From positions 19,693,460 to 19,757,459 of the forward strand of contig OY759223.1 in assembly GCA_963662175.1 (NCBI GenBank): DNA of 64,000 nucleotides. The letters are read 5' to 3'. The notes beneath the pieces are model-generated. The model had not been told where the DNA came from, did not search any database, and was given only the letters and a program-made list of their open reading frames with translations. Positions 20,461 through 32,100 of the stretch are shown here, piece by piece. Origin of the DNA: Aradus depressus. Its lineage: Eukaryota; Arthropoda; Insecta; Hemiptera; Aradidae. The first letter of the stretch is position 1; each line of letters opens with the position of its first letter. The position numbers and the translations under genes were made by a program.

Positions 20461-22016
20461 TTTGTTTTTATCAATGTATTTATACTTTTAATTAATTTTT
20501 TAGGCACCTAAGATTTGCATCAATTTTATAGGAGCGAAAAAAAAGTGGGACATTGAGCGATTGTCTCGAGCCTGTCTCAGATAATCTTTAGAGACACCTA
20601 TTATCCTTTCCTATTATTTTTTATTTTTTTAATTTACTTGTATCGTTATGTTACAGGGAAGGGGTTCAAAAATTGCATTACATAAGTAATTTATGGATGA
20701 CCTCTTTTTTTAATATTTCTTAACCTCCTTCCGAAGAGTGAAATAGTTCACGTCTCTCCTAAAGTAACTTTTCCCATTCAATGATGAATAGATTATTATA
20801 AAAATATTTGGCCTTCATTAATTGTGCCATATCCTTAAAATTTATCAAAATTCTTATAAATTTGTTTTGTTTAAATTTGAATTTGTTAAGGAAGAGATAA
20901 CCTGTTTAAAAATTATACAGACATGAATTCTATAGAGAGAGGTGGGTATATCTCAGAATTTCTGCATTTTAGAAATGCATTATGAGAAGACTGCACTGAA
21001 GCTCTTTCAAAATTTTTTTGGTTTAATATCTCTAATTGTGAAATTGAAGAGAACTTCTCAATTTGGTTTATACTTTTATAATAATAAAGATCAGTAACAT
21101 GATGAATTTAATATAAAAATTATAAGTTACATTTATCAACTTGTGTGTGCGTAGATAAAGTGTAATTGGGCATTTTATGAAGTGTTGAAAAACATGATGA
21201 TTCTTGTGAACAGTTTGAGAGCATAAAAAATCCTAAGACTTTGACTTGTTTTCGAGAAAGGCTCAGTACGAGTATGCATCGGACTGATATCTTAGCGGTA
21301 AGTTTTAAAACACTTCCGTGATGCGGTTCGCCATTTCCTTATATTTTCTTTGACTAATATTTTATTTTAATAATTATTCTAGTTCCTTCCTTTCGATGTA
21401 TTTAAAAAAAAAAAAGAATAAAATGGATCCAGTTCCAGAAATTTCTAACAAGTCAAATTTTTAATTTATTTGGAGTAAAAGAAAAAAAAAAGTAACTAAT
21501 ATTTTCTGATTTGAGACTGATTGTGATAAAATCAAACGTATTTGTATTCGGTTTGGTTTTGTTTTTTTTTTTTTTTTTTTTTGAAAATGCACTGGTTTTG
21601 AGTTTGTATTTCTAGTAGGAATCGGAGATTTTACAGAGGTATATACTATTGAAAAGTGTATGTGGGTGGATGGCTCTTAAGAAAGTTGTTTTTTCTCTGT
21701 ACATCTAATTAATTTTCTTCTGAATGTTGGTGTCTTTTCAGGAGTCAATCATGTATTATAAATATATTTGATTAATAAATGAATGATATTACAATTCATA
21801 AATATTTTTAAGGTTATTCTGTAGAGATAGAATGTCCATTGGAACTATTAACATAATCCTGTAGTAAATCCTGATTCTTTTTAAATTTTATTTTATTCCT
21901 TAATCCTAATAGCTTTAATATATATTCTTGTTATTTAGTATTATTGCTTACTTTCATTGTGTATATATTTTTTGTTTGCGCTTTTCAAGTGTCACTACAT
22001 TTTTGCATTGTTGATT
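20461..22016. other. AT-rich region without recognised gene
   Basis: 1.5 kb with no supported exons. Poly-A and poly-T runs at about 21403-21416, 21481-21491 and 21560-21582. A repeat-R-like phrase (GGGTTCAAAAATTGCATTAC) is at about 20653. Confidence 0.45.
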
Positions 22017-23160
22017 GATACTTAACATTTTTGCAGAGACATTGTGAAACACTTAATAAAAAATATAAAGAAAAACGTGTTTTTAAAGGGGGCTCCACAC
22101 GCAACGGAAAAACCGAAGGCATGCCTCGAGGCGCCGGGCCTTGAGGCGAACCTAAATAGTGGGGGGGTCTCGACACACTACGGAATATCCGAAGGCCAGC
22201 CTTAAGGCACTCCAGTTTGTGTGTTCGCGCAATGGCGTCAACAGATGATGCTCTTGCTGTTGTTGGTTTATTGTTAGCTATCAAAAGTAATTAAAAAAAA
22301 GTGAAGCGAAAGTTGTGGACTAAAGACTGGTTACAGAAAAGGAAAGTGCAAACGAAGGTGCAGTACCTTGGCAAAGTGACTATATTAACGGCAATTAATT
22401 AATATTTTTACGATAGTAAACTGTTTGTCTAGGCAGTAAATAAAAATTTTTGCGCTGTCATTAATTAATGTGCCCAATTAATTAATAACAATCTCATTCG
22501 GAGGAAAATGTTTTTTATCCCAATTAATACAAGTGTAATTGAATGAATGTTATTAATTTTCCATTCAGGTATCTACAGGTTGTAATTACTAAATAAAATA
22601 ATAAATACCATTAATGAGTTATTCTATTCTCTTAACAGAGCTATCAATTCCTCTTGATTTTGTTTTGCACGGGCCATGATTTTACGTGAAAACTGGATTT
22701 AATCAAACACGTCCTCTTCTAACACACAACTAGAGTACAACTGAATCGCCTCGAGGCCTACCTCCCACCCCTCCACACGGTCCGATCGGCCTTGAGGCAA
22801 AACGAATGAGATTTTGTATTGAAATTTTCGGCCTCCAGACGTAAGATCCGCAGGAATACCTCAACAGAATTCTCCATCCACACATAGAGGTTCGCCTCAA
22901 GGCCCGGCGCCTCGAGGCAAGCCTTCGGTTTTTCCGTTGCGTGTGGAGCCCCCTTAAGAATATTGTCTATTTCACAAAATATATAGGAGAGTACTTTCGG
23001 TATTGCTACTGCAAATACTGTATTTGTTAAGCCTGGCTGAAGATGGTAACAATACCGAAAGTACTCCCATATATTTTCTGAAATAGACAATATTTAAAAA
23101 AAAACATTTTTCTTCATATTTTTTTTATTTATGCTTTGAGTAATTTGTTTTTAAGTATTT
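22017..23160. mobile_element. Foldback family F copy, split by a Harbinger element
   Basis: Left end ATACTTAACATTTTTGCAGA, as in other family F copies, then interrupted at 22087. It resumes at 22958 with AATATTGTCTATTTCAC and inverted arms around 22985-23095 (TACTTTCGGTATTGCTAC and its complement). The right end is diverged. Confidence 0.65.
22087..22954 (+). mobile_element. PIF/Harbinger-type element, non-autonomous, 868 bp
   Basis: TIRs AGGGGGCTCCACACG at both ends. The arms stay identical for about 65 bp, including GGCGCCGGGCCTTGAGGCGA. The target duplication is TAA (22084-22086 and 22955-22957). A frame from ATG 22232 gives MASTDDALAVVGLLLAI, a stop, then RKLWTKDWLQKRK, resembling the N-terminus of Harbinger transposases. 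The catalytic region is absent. Confidence 0.8.
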
Positions 23161-23544
23161 TTTATTCCAAATATATAAATTCAGACCGAACAAATAATTA
23201 ACAGTACGGACAAAAGGATTTTCAACTTCCTTAACCGATTTGTTCGGGATTCGCATACTGCAAACTGATTTAAGTTCATAACCAAACCGAACTGTATGTA
23301 TAATATATAGTATAATATATATGTTTTTGAATTGAGTCCCGTCTGATTCCTTCCTTATCTTTGACTGAAAAGTGTCGTTCCTTTAGGTTTCTCGAATCCT
23401 TACACATCGTTTAAGGCAGTTGGAAATTCTTGGTCTGTACTGTTAATTATTTGTTTGGTCTGATTTTTTTTTTCCTTTTATTTACATGTACCGAAGAGGT
23501 AAACAGTCGTAAAAATTGGCAAAAGAAGAGAAAACAGTTTATAA
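23161..23544. other. No gene recognised
   Basis: AT-rich. No supported feature beyond short inverted motifs. Confidence 0.4.
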
Positions 23545-23830
23545 AATGGTACTTAACATGCTTTCTGCAGAGATATTGTGAAACAATAAAAAAATAAAGA
23601 AAAACATATGTTTCTTTTTTAAATATTGTCTATTTTACAAAATATATATAATATATGGAAGTACTTTCGATATTTCTACCATATATTATATATTTTTGTG
23701 AAATAGACAACATTTTAAAAAACAGGTTTTTCTTTTTGGACTGGAATTACACAGTCGTTTGTCAACTGACGACTGTGTAATTCTGAGACAGATTTTGTGT
23801 AATAGACAATATTTCAAAATGTAATTATTT
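23545..23830. mobile_element. Foldback family F copy
   Basis: Left end TTAACATGCTTTCTGCAGAG, then AATATTGTCTATTTTAC at about 23622 and inverted GTGAAATAGACAACATT at about 23699. A separate tight hairpin follows at 23749-23788 (15-bp stem GAATTACACAGTCGT, 10-base loop), then a second ATAGACAATATTTC tip at 23802. Confidence 0.65.
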
Positions 23831-25039
23831 TTTTGTTTATTAATAGTTTCCACAATATGTGACATTATGCATTGTATTAATTTATTTATAAAATAATCTT
23901 TGTTATGTCTATGTTGTTATGTAATTTTACATTATTTCTAAGTCAAATAAAATAAAACATTTTCGTGAATGAAATTATAAACATTTTGCTATGTAATGGA
24001 GTTATGTAGGTTGAAGAAACGAATCACAAATTTAAATATGTCATTTGTTTGTTTGTCCTCATATATTCCTACCTGGGGCAGAAAGAACCTTTTTACAGGT
24101 AGCTGTTCTTTTGTAACTATAAAGTATGTTTCATTGCAACGGCAAGATTGTCTTTAGAATAAGATTTTATACGATTTTTCACATTAAATTTACGTAATGA
24201 AACATTCGAAGAAAAAGAGCAACCTATGTTTTTTTTTTATTTAAAAAAAAATTGCCAAAATTAAGAAATGAATTAGATTTTAAAGAAGGGTTATCTCCTC
24301 TTAAAAATTACAATGAGACAAATTTTTGCGGTACGGTTTGCGGTAAATTTTTATTTTCTTGATTCGGAAAACATCAAATTCGGCTGAAAACTCAAAATAG
24401 AATAAAACAATTTGGAGAACTAAAAACTAGAACCTCCTAATTACTACACACTGGCCACATCCATAAATATACCCATTAAAAAATATAATTTGAAAATTTA
24501 ACATATTTATTTAAAATCTGTTTATTCTATTTATTTATTTTTAATTTATTTTATTTATTTAAGACTGTGCTCTATGTAAGTTGTTCTTGTCGCACCTAAG
24601 TCTTGACGTTGGGAAGTATAGTATTTCTACTCCGTACCCAGTAGTAAAAATATTATTATTATTTTTAATTTATTTTTAGCAATAATTGTATTTTTCAAAT
24701 TTTATATCTTTAGATATTCATTTTTATTTTATATTTGCAAATGTTTATTAGACAATAGTATTTTGTCATTTTAATAAATAAAATATGTTTGTATATGTAT
24801 TTTGTCATTTTAATAAATAAAATATGTTAAGTTTATTTGCATATTATTATGTTGTGAGAAATAAAATCTATACTTACAATAAATGTATTTGTATTTTTAT
24901 TATTTTTTGAAAACTGAAAACAATGATAATTTACTATTTGGAAAAATTAGGTCTTAAAATGCCCGAATACATTTTTGCAATTTGTCGATATAGTGGAAAA
25001 AATAGTAAAACAGCTTGAAGCAAAGAACTTGTTTAAACA
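23831..25039. other. AT-rich region, no gene recognised
   Basis: Contains a short direct duplication of ATTTTGTCATTTTAATAAAT (about 24760 and 24800) and an inverse match to 13288-13345. No coding evidence. Confidence 0.45.
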
Positions 25040-25190
25040 CTTATATTGTCTAATTTAACAAAAATATCATCTAGTGAACCGGTTTCGGCTTACGCCATCA
25101 TTAGCACTGTAACCGTTGAACTTTGTGATGACAACAAGTACACTACTTGTGTATATTTTTGTTGAATTAGACAATGTAAATTCTACACAA
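25040..25190. mobile_element. Short TIR element related to family F
   Basis: Ends TATTGTCTAATTTAAC and its inverse TGAATTAGACAATGTA. The centre carries GAACCGGTTTCGGCTTACG, a motif common at the ends of some retroelements in arthropods. Class uncertain. Confidence 0.45.
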
Positions 25191-25308
25191 GTTCTAAGCT
25201 TTTATCAGTTTTTTTTTTTTTGTTTCAAAAAGACGAAGTTGCAGAAATGTTTTGTCACTTTTCTGAAAAACTCAGTTCTGTCAATGTATAGTGTATACAA
25301 TTAATATA

Positions 25309-25640
25309 CAGTACAACCTCGATTATCCATGTTCGAGATTAATCTTGGGGTGTAAGCAGTAAATATAGGTTCCTAGAGACAGAGACCCTCAGCAGGTACT
25401 TCCGAGAAAAACAATGCAGCTGCACCTTCAATAAAAAGTTCTAGGAATGATTTGATGTTATAAATTCTTCAAACTTAGAACTGAAGTAAGGAAAATCATT
25501 TCAAACCGCAAAAAACAAAGGATTACTTCATATTTCAAGCCCAAAACAGTTAATGGCAGTATTTTATTTTTTGTTGCACATTTTTCTAATTTTTTTTACT
25601 GCACGAAATCCGGGCTCTAGTGATGACTACAGTTCTTGGA
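25309..25640. mobile_element. pogo/Tigger-type remnant with one recognisable end
   Basis: Preceded by TA and starting CAGTACAACCTCGATTATCC, close to the TIR of the element at 9858. The other end was not identified. No usable ORF. Confidence 0.5.
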
Positions 25641-25905
25641 GATGGAGATAAATATTATGTTACATTTCGCATTGCTTGTGCATAAAAGGAAGAAAAAAAA
25701 AACACTCATTTCCGTATAATTAATTTAATTGGTATGTACAATACTTTTTTTCATATTGAAAGAAGAAAAACTGTATAAAAATTATAATTTTTATATTATA
25801 AGCATATATAATATACAAATTATGTGTATTGTATAAAAAAAATATGTTAATGTTGAGGACGTTACCTGTGATAATTGAGCAATACAAGATAATATCTTTG
25901 AAATG

Positions 25906-28900
25906 TTATTTTCTATTGATGCTCATTTCTTTCCTAAACTGATCCAACATAACTTCCAGCTGTGCGCATTGCTCCAGAGCCGCGTCCCGCTGTTTCTGGA
26001 CCAGGCGAACTGTTTCCTCCCTTTTAGATATTGCCTCTTTCACCCTGATGACAAAAATGACAATTTATTACGTAAACCTGCAGTAAAAATTATCCAACTG
26101 TATAAACTTTTAATACCTATGGTTGGTTTTTCCTAAGTTCTGTTTTGAAAGTTAGTGCTCAAAAAAAAAAAAAAAAAAAAATGCGATTTAAATGTGTTTT
26201 CTTACGTTTCATAGAACTGTAACTGAAGTTACAAAACTTTTCACATATAAATAATGTCGGTGAGTCACCACATTCCCAAAACGAATATATCAATGAACTT
26301 TTCGCTTCCCCTCCAAAATCTGTCTACCGTTTGGGCTTATAGTTGACTTACATCTAAATAATCATACTGAATTTTGCGTCCATAAATTCATTATATCGGC
26401 AGTTATAAGGGTTTTTGCCCCTTCAGCTGAATTAATAACTGTCGTTCTTATGGATTTTGTGATACACATATGAATTCTATCGGGAGTTATAGTGTTCCCA
26501 GACACAAGGAATTTTTATTTTTGATATCAGGATATCGAAAAACATGAAAGTCAACTTCGAATTTCTGTCTGATTACATAACTTCCTCTAAACATGACATT
26601 CTTCAAAACTAACATTAGTATCGCATAATAAAACTTTGCATAATTTCCAAACCGCTTGTACGTTTTACTTTGCAACAGGCAGCTACGCTCTGGGGGTAGG
26701 AAAGGGAAGGGGCGTGGTGAGAGTTAGCCAATAGGAGTCTCCGCTGTATTTTCACCTCTCCCTGATAATCCCAAACAGGGAGGGGGTGCACGTCTTGGCA
26801 ACACTGTATCACTACTACACGGTTATAGCAATACTTTACCTGTTGTAGACCTGCTGAAGTTCCCGCTCCTTCTCAGCCTGGAGTCCGGCTATCATCTCTT
26901 CCTTTTTCAGTCGCTCCTCCGTCAGCTCTCTCTGCAGTGCTGCTATCTGGGAGCAAGCCTCTGACCTGGCTAAGTTTCGGTACTCACTCCGTTCATACTC
27001 CAGTCGTTCTGTTTGCTATCAAAAGGGAACAATCCAAGATTAAAACTAGTTCGAAAAGTTTTTTGTAAATATCGCAATACTCAAGACCACCCAGCAAACT
27101 GGAGATAATAAGATCTGGTCTGCTTTTCAGGATTACATTCTCCAGGCTATTTATTATTTAGGAGGATAAGCAAAAAAAAAAACATTGCTATATGAAATAA
27201 GTTGTTCGGAAGTTATAGATAAAGTGCATTTAAGTCTACCTTCAACTATTATTTGTTTTCCTACCCTGGTGAAATTCTAAAAATTGTGTAAATAATATAT
27301 AATTCAGAGTGGGTTCGAAACCCAGCCGAGGCACTTAATTTATTTTATCTTCTAAGAACTTCTTGCCAAATTTCTGTCTTCCACCTTGTTTAGAAATGTG
27401 GAATTACATATCTTCAGAATTAACTAATGACTAGGTGTACCCGAAATTTTTATTTATGTCGAGGAGTGAGTAAATAACACACGACTTCTATGGTCTGAAA
27501 ACCATTGAAAGTTTTACCTTATTTCCTTAATAACCTAACTTAGTTACTAATCCAGTAACCTGTTAGTATATTATAAAGTTCCCTAGTTATATTTACCTGT
27601 TTCGTGGTGGCCAGTTGACACTCCAGCTGTGTCAGTTGAGATCTCAGCTTGCTTATCGTCCCTTCGTGTTCTTCTACTTCCGATCTAGACTCCTTCAATT
27701 TTCTTTTCAATTCTACTATTGTCATTTCCGAGTCTTTTACTTCTTTCTCGTATTCTTCTTTTAATCTCCTGTCAAAATATATTTACATTGTGTTAATGTA
27801 ACAAAATAATAATAATAAATATTGAAATCGGTTTGCTGTGTTACTTGTAGTTTAATTTGTATTTTCATGTGATACACAGTTTGAGAATTAAGAAGTAAAT
27901 GGTTAAACAAATAAGTGGGCGTTATGTCGTGAATAATATAAAAATTACTATTAGTTCTAAAAATCGGGTGCGTGCAACTCCGATGCATGGCGAAATGAGC
28001 GTGACAACGTCTGAGTTGCGAGATAGCGAAAGTGTCAAGAATCAAATATAACAAATCATTTCAATTAAATTTTTGAACCTTGAAACAATTTCAAACAATA
28101 TAGAAAGAAAACATTCATAAGCATAATAGTTAAAGAACGAGTTTATTATTAATATTATTAATCTGTATATATCTAATAATAATATTGGATAACTAGGTTA
28201 TCTGTATACACAGAAAGTAGCGAGGGCGCCGGTAGCTCAGTGGTATGCGTGCTTGACTTCTGAGATCAAGGTCGTGGGTTCGTAGCCCGACCGAGGCCCT
28301 TAGTTTATTTTATCTGGGAGTTAAATTAAACTTAAGCACGCCGTCCTTCGGATGGGACGTTAAGCGATGGTCCCGAGCCTGTACGATGTCAGGTACTTAA
28401 AGACCCCTACCCTAGATGAATTAAAAATTTAGGGTAGGCAAAATTTAGGACTCCCACAGTAGAGTCGGGCTCATGTCCACCAGAGTGACGAAAGAGCGCT
28501 CTGGTAGTAGGCGATATGACCTCGTAGTTAAAGCCCGGGCATGAGTCATAAAACCTAACCTAACCCCCACAGAAAGTAGCAGCTGTACTATAGTATAATA
28601 TATATTCTGTATTAGGAATAACAGCTGTCCTTTTCTCTCTCTCGGCGATACATGTGTTACTTGTTACCGAAAGTAACATAACGCAGTTTTCGAACATGGG
28701 GTGCCGGCCTACCAAATTATAAGACGTTGTCATGTCAAAAAAAGTAATAATAAAAAATTGTTGCTCTCTTTATTTCACATAATTTAATCCTTAATTGTAA
28801 ATTATGTTAATTGACCCACCGACCCTAACGCATTAACAGCCACATATGCAGATGACACCGCCATTCTAGTCTCCCTCGCATACCTTCACACAAAAATAAA

Positions 28901-29144
28901 AGTTTGGAGTAAATCATGAAACTTTAAAATTAACACCTTAAAATGGCAACATGTAACATTCGCCATGGTGGCCGTGCGGGCTAGAGCGTAGGGCTATGGT
29001 CTCACCATGGTTTGCGGGTTCGAATCCCGTCCGGCAGTGAGTTTTATTTCGTAGATAGAACTCCCTCCCGGGGCCATGGATGTCTTAAATAATTATATAT
29101 AACACATTAACATGGCTAATATGCACCGTACATAAAGCCAAAGG

Positions 29145-29187
<43 letters not shown>

Positions 29188-32100
29188 ATTCGTCATTGTC
29201 TCATACCTGTTCAATGGAATATTTCGCATTAACTCTCTACAGGATTAACCCCCACAATCCCCCAAGAAGATTAAAGAGAGTTTGGCACAGAGATCTCCTG
29301 TTATGAAGTGATGCCATGAGGGTTCACCAATGGGTATGTTTTTTATCGAGCCTTTCTTGTAATTTTTTGTTTACATAGTGCATTTTTTAAAAATAGTTGT
29401 GACTAAAAATAAATCTAAATAAAACAGAGGACAGGTTATTCTTACGATATTTTTGCCTCGAGTGACTTCTCCTTGTCGCGAGCCTCCTGGTCGAGTCGTC
29501 GAATCACTGCCTCGATGTGTCGGTCGCGCTCCTTTTTCACTGTTTCCCTAATTTGTCTTTCTTTATCTGACAGTGCCTGTGTCTGGTGGGTTAGCCATGA
29601 TTGTCTTTCTCCTTCTAGGGTTTCTCGCAGGTTTTTCATTTCAGCCTGAGAAGATAAATATAGATTCGTAAATAGAAGTGTGTACATACTCTTACAGGGT
29701 GGGGAATTTTAAAATTTAAAAAACATTAAGATAAATCAGTGAATTTTTTAATTTTTTATAAAAAAAAAAATATTTTTCGAACATGAATACATTAAAAACC
29801 AGGCTAATTGTGTTGTATGTAAATAAGTCAAGCCTTCAAGTCTGCATTGTTGCGGGAATATGTACTAAAAATTTCCGAAGTTTTCCGTTACCATCATGTA
29901 GAGACTTTTACCTTCTTCAAAGTTTTGGCAACACTGCATAGGTGTTATTGGTCTGGGAAAGTTTGGGAGGCGTTGGCCGGATGGGAGGATATGAATGAAT
30001 CTAGGCGGGCTTTATATCGATAAATATCACTCTTCAATTATTGAATATGACCTTTGATTTTGTCTGGAGATTTCAATTGTAATTTTGCAGAAGAGAGGGC
30101 TAAGCCTTTCATTAAGTTTTCTTTCTGACACATTTAAACTGAGAATGGTTAATGATCGAAAGTTAACTACAACAAGAGATTATCAACATAAACGTGGCAC
30201 AACTATAGACGCTGTTTTTGCAAAGATTCGAAGAAAAGATTGAGTCTAAAATTTGTTTCTTACTTTAGAAAATAATGTGCATGATACTGAATGTGACGAG
30301 TCTAAGCCAATGACCGTTGATAGCTAAGTTGTCGATAGATTAAGTTGATGAATAATAATTATTGTTATAAACATAATTATTATTATAAACTACATAGGGG
30401 CGCCGGTAGCTCAGTGGTATGCCTGCTTGCCTTCTGAGCTCCAGATCGTGGGTACGAAACCCGGTCGAGGCCCTTAGTTTATTTTATCTGGGAGGTAAAA
30501 TAAATTTAAGCACGCCGTCCTTCGGATGGGACGTTAAGCGATGGTCCCGAGCCTGTACGATGTCAGGTACTCGTTAAAGACCCCTGCCCTAGGTGAATAA
30601 AAATTTAGGACTTCCCACCGTAGAGTCGGGCTCATGCCCACCAGAGTGACGAAAGAGCGCTCTGGTAGTAGGCGATATGACCTATAGTTAATAATATTAT
30701 AGTTAAAGCCCGGGCATGAGTCATAATAACTAACTATAAACTACATGATAATGTACAATACCGATAAACGTTCTCAAGAAAATACTTGGAGTCCATGACA
30801 AATTGTACATTATACGTTAGAATTGTATATTATACTATTTAATATTATAATAAAATGTACATTAAATTTTGTTACAACTATTCTACAATATTTCATTCCT
30901 GAATACTCTCCTAAGACCACTTTCAACATAATATTCCTTAGGAGCATACATTCGTCAATTCGATTACCTTTCCCTAATAAATTTACATGGACTTTATAAT
31001 TTGATAATTTAAATGTAAAATTACATTCAGGCAAAAATTATTTTCAACCCAAAACATGACGGAGGAGCTCCGCTCCTGCCGCGCGTCCCGCGAATCACAC
31101 CGTTTTTTTTTTTTAATTAATCCCTGTTGCATCTAAATATAAATTAATTTCAGTAAAAATGAAAAATATAATAAGGGAGCTAAAAGAGAATTTAAAAGTC
31201 ATGTTTTGCTAGCTTTAGAGTACAGAAAGTATACCTCATGTTTCTCCTGCTGGCTGCTGAGTCGTGTCTGCACTTCCCGCTCTGCTTCTCTCCACTTCTC
31301 TTCCAACTGTCTGGACCTCTGGGTCAGCATCGCCTCCGCATCGCGTCCTACCCGTTCTTTCTCTTCTCGTACATCGTTCATAAGTCGGCGACGTTGTTCT
31401 TGGTAGCTTCTTTCAACTTCTCCCAATTCAGACTCCAATCTGGAATAAAATAAATGGATCAACTAAATATTGGCTTTAGTATGTGAATCGTTTCATACTA
31501 ACTCATCCGACCCCTTCCGATATCAATGAACTATCGTGTAAGGCGGCCACTTCTGATTGATTTCTCTCATTACTAGTTTATTCAGATATTATCATTGGAC
31601 GTCTATAGATGTAGTCTTACTTCTGATATCTGGGAACCAACTTTATCTACAATTTATTGTCCTGTCCAGTACATAAGATATTTAAATGGTAGTGAAATAT
31701 TTAGTAAAGATAGTCTTGGCAGTCCTCATTCAAGGAGATATCTCAGGCTTATGAATGATCCAACCTTATGTTCAACGAACTCAACACAATTTTTTTTTCT
31801 AGTATATAAAATCAAACTTGACAAAGTTCTTAGGGAGATGTTTTAAAGTTGAGAAATCAATGTTTATTTATTACATTTCAACAATTTTTGATTCAAAAGT
31901 GAATGTAAATAATGTTTATTCTCTCGTAAGTGCTTCAGTGAGGCGTATACATATGAGCTGTTATTTTGTTACACTAGTGAGCGTTTTAGGACTCATTTAA
32001 AGTGTTGACCTTAACGACATTTACTCAATGCATTTTTAATCTAAAATAAAATTACATTTAATTATTCCCCATAAAACATACTTTTTTGACCGTAACTCTT

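Noticed and set aside
22758..23090. 110-codon reverse ORF
   Set aside because: It crosses the Harbinger TIR and the family F palindrome; chance frame.
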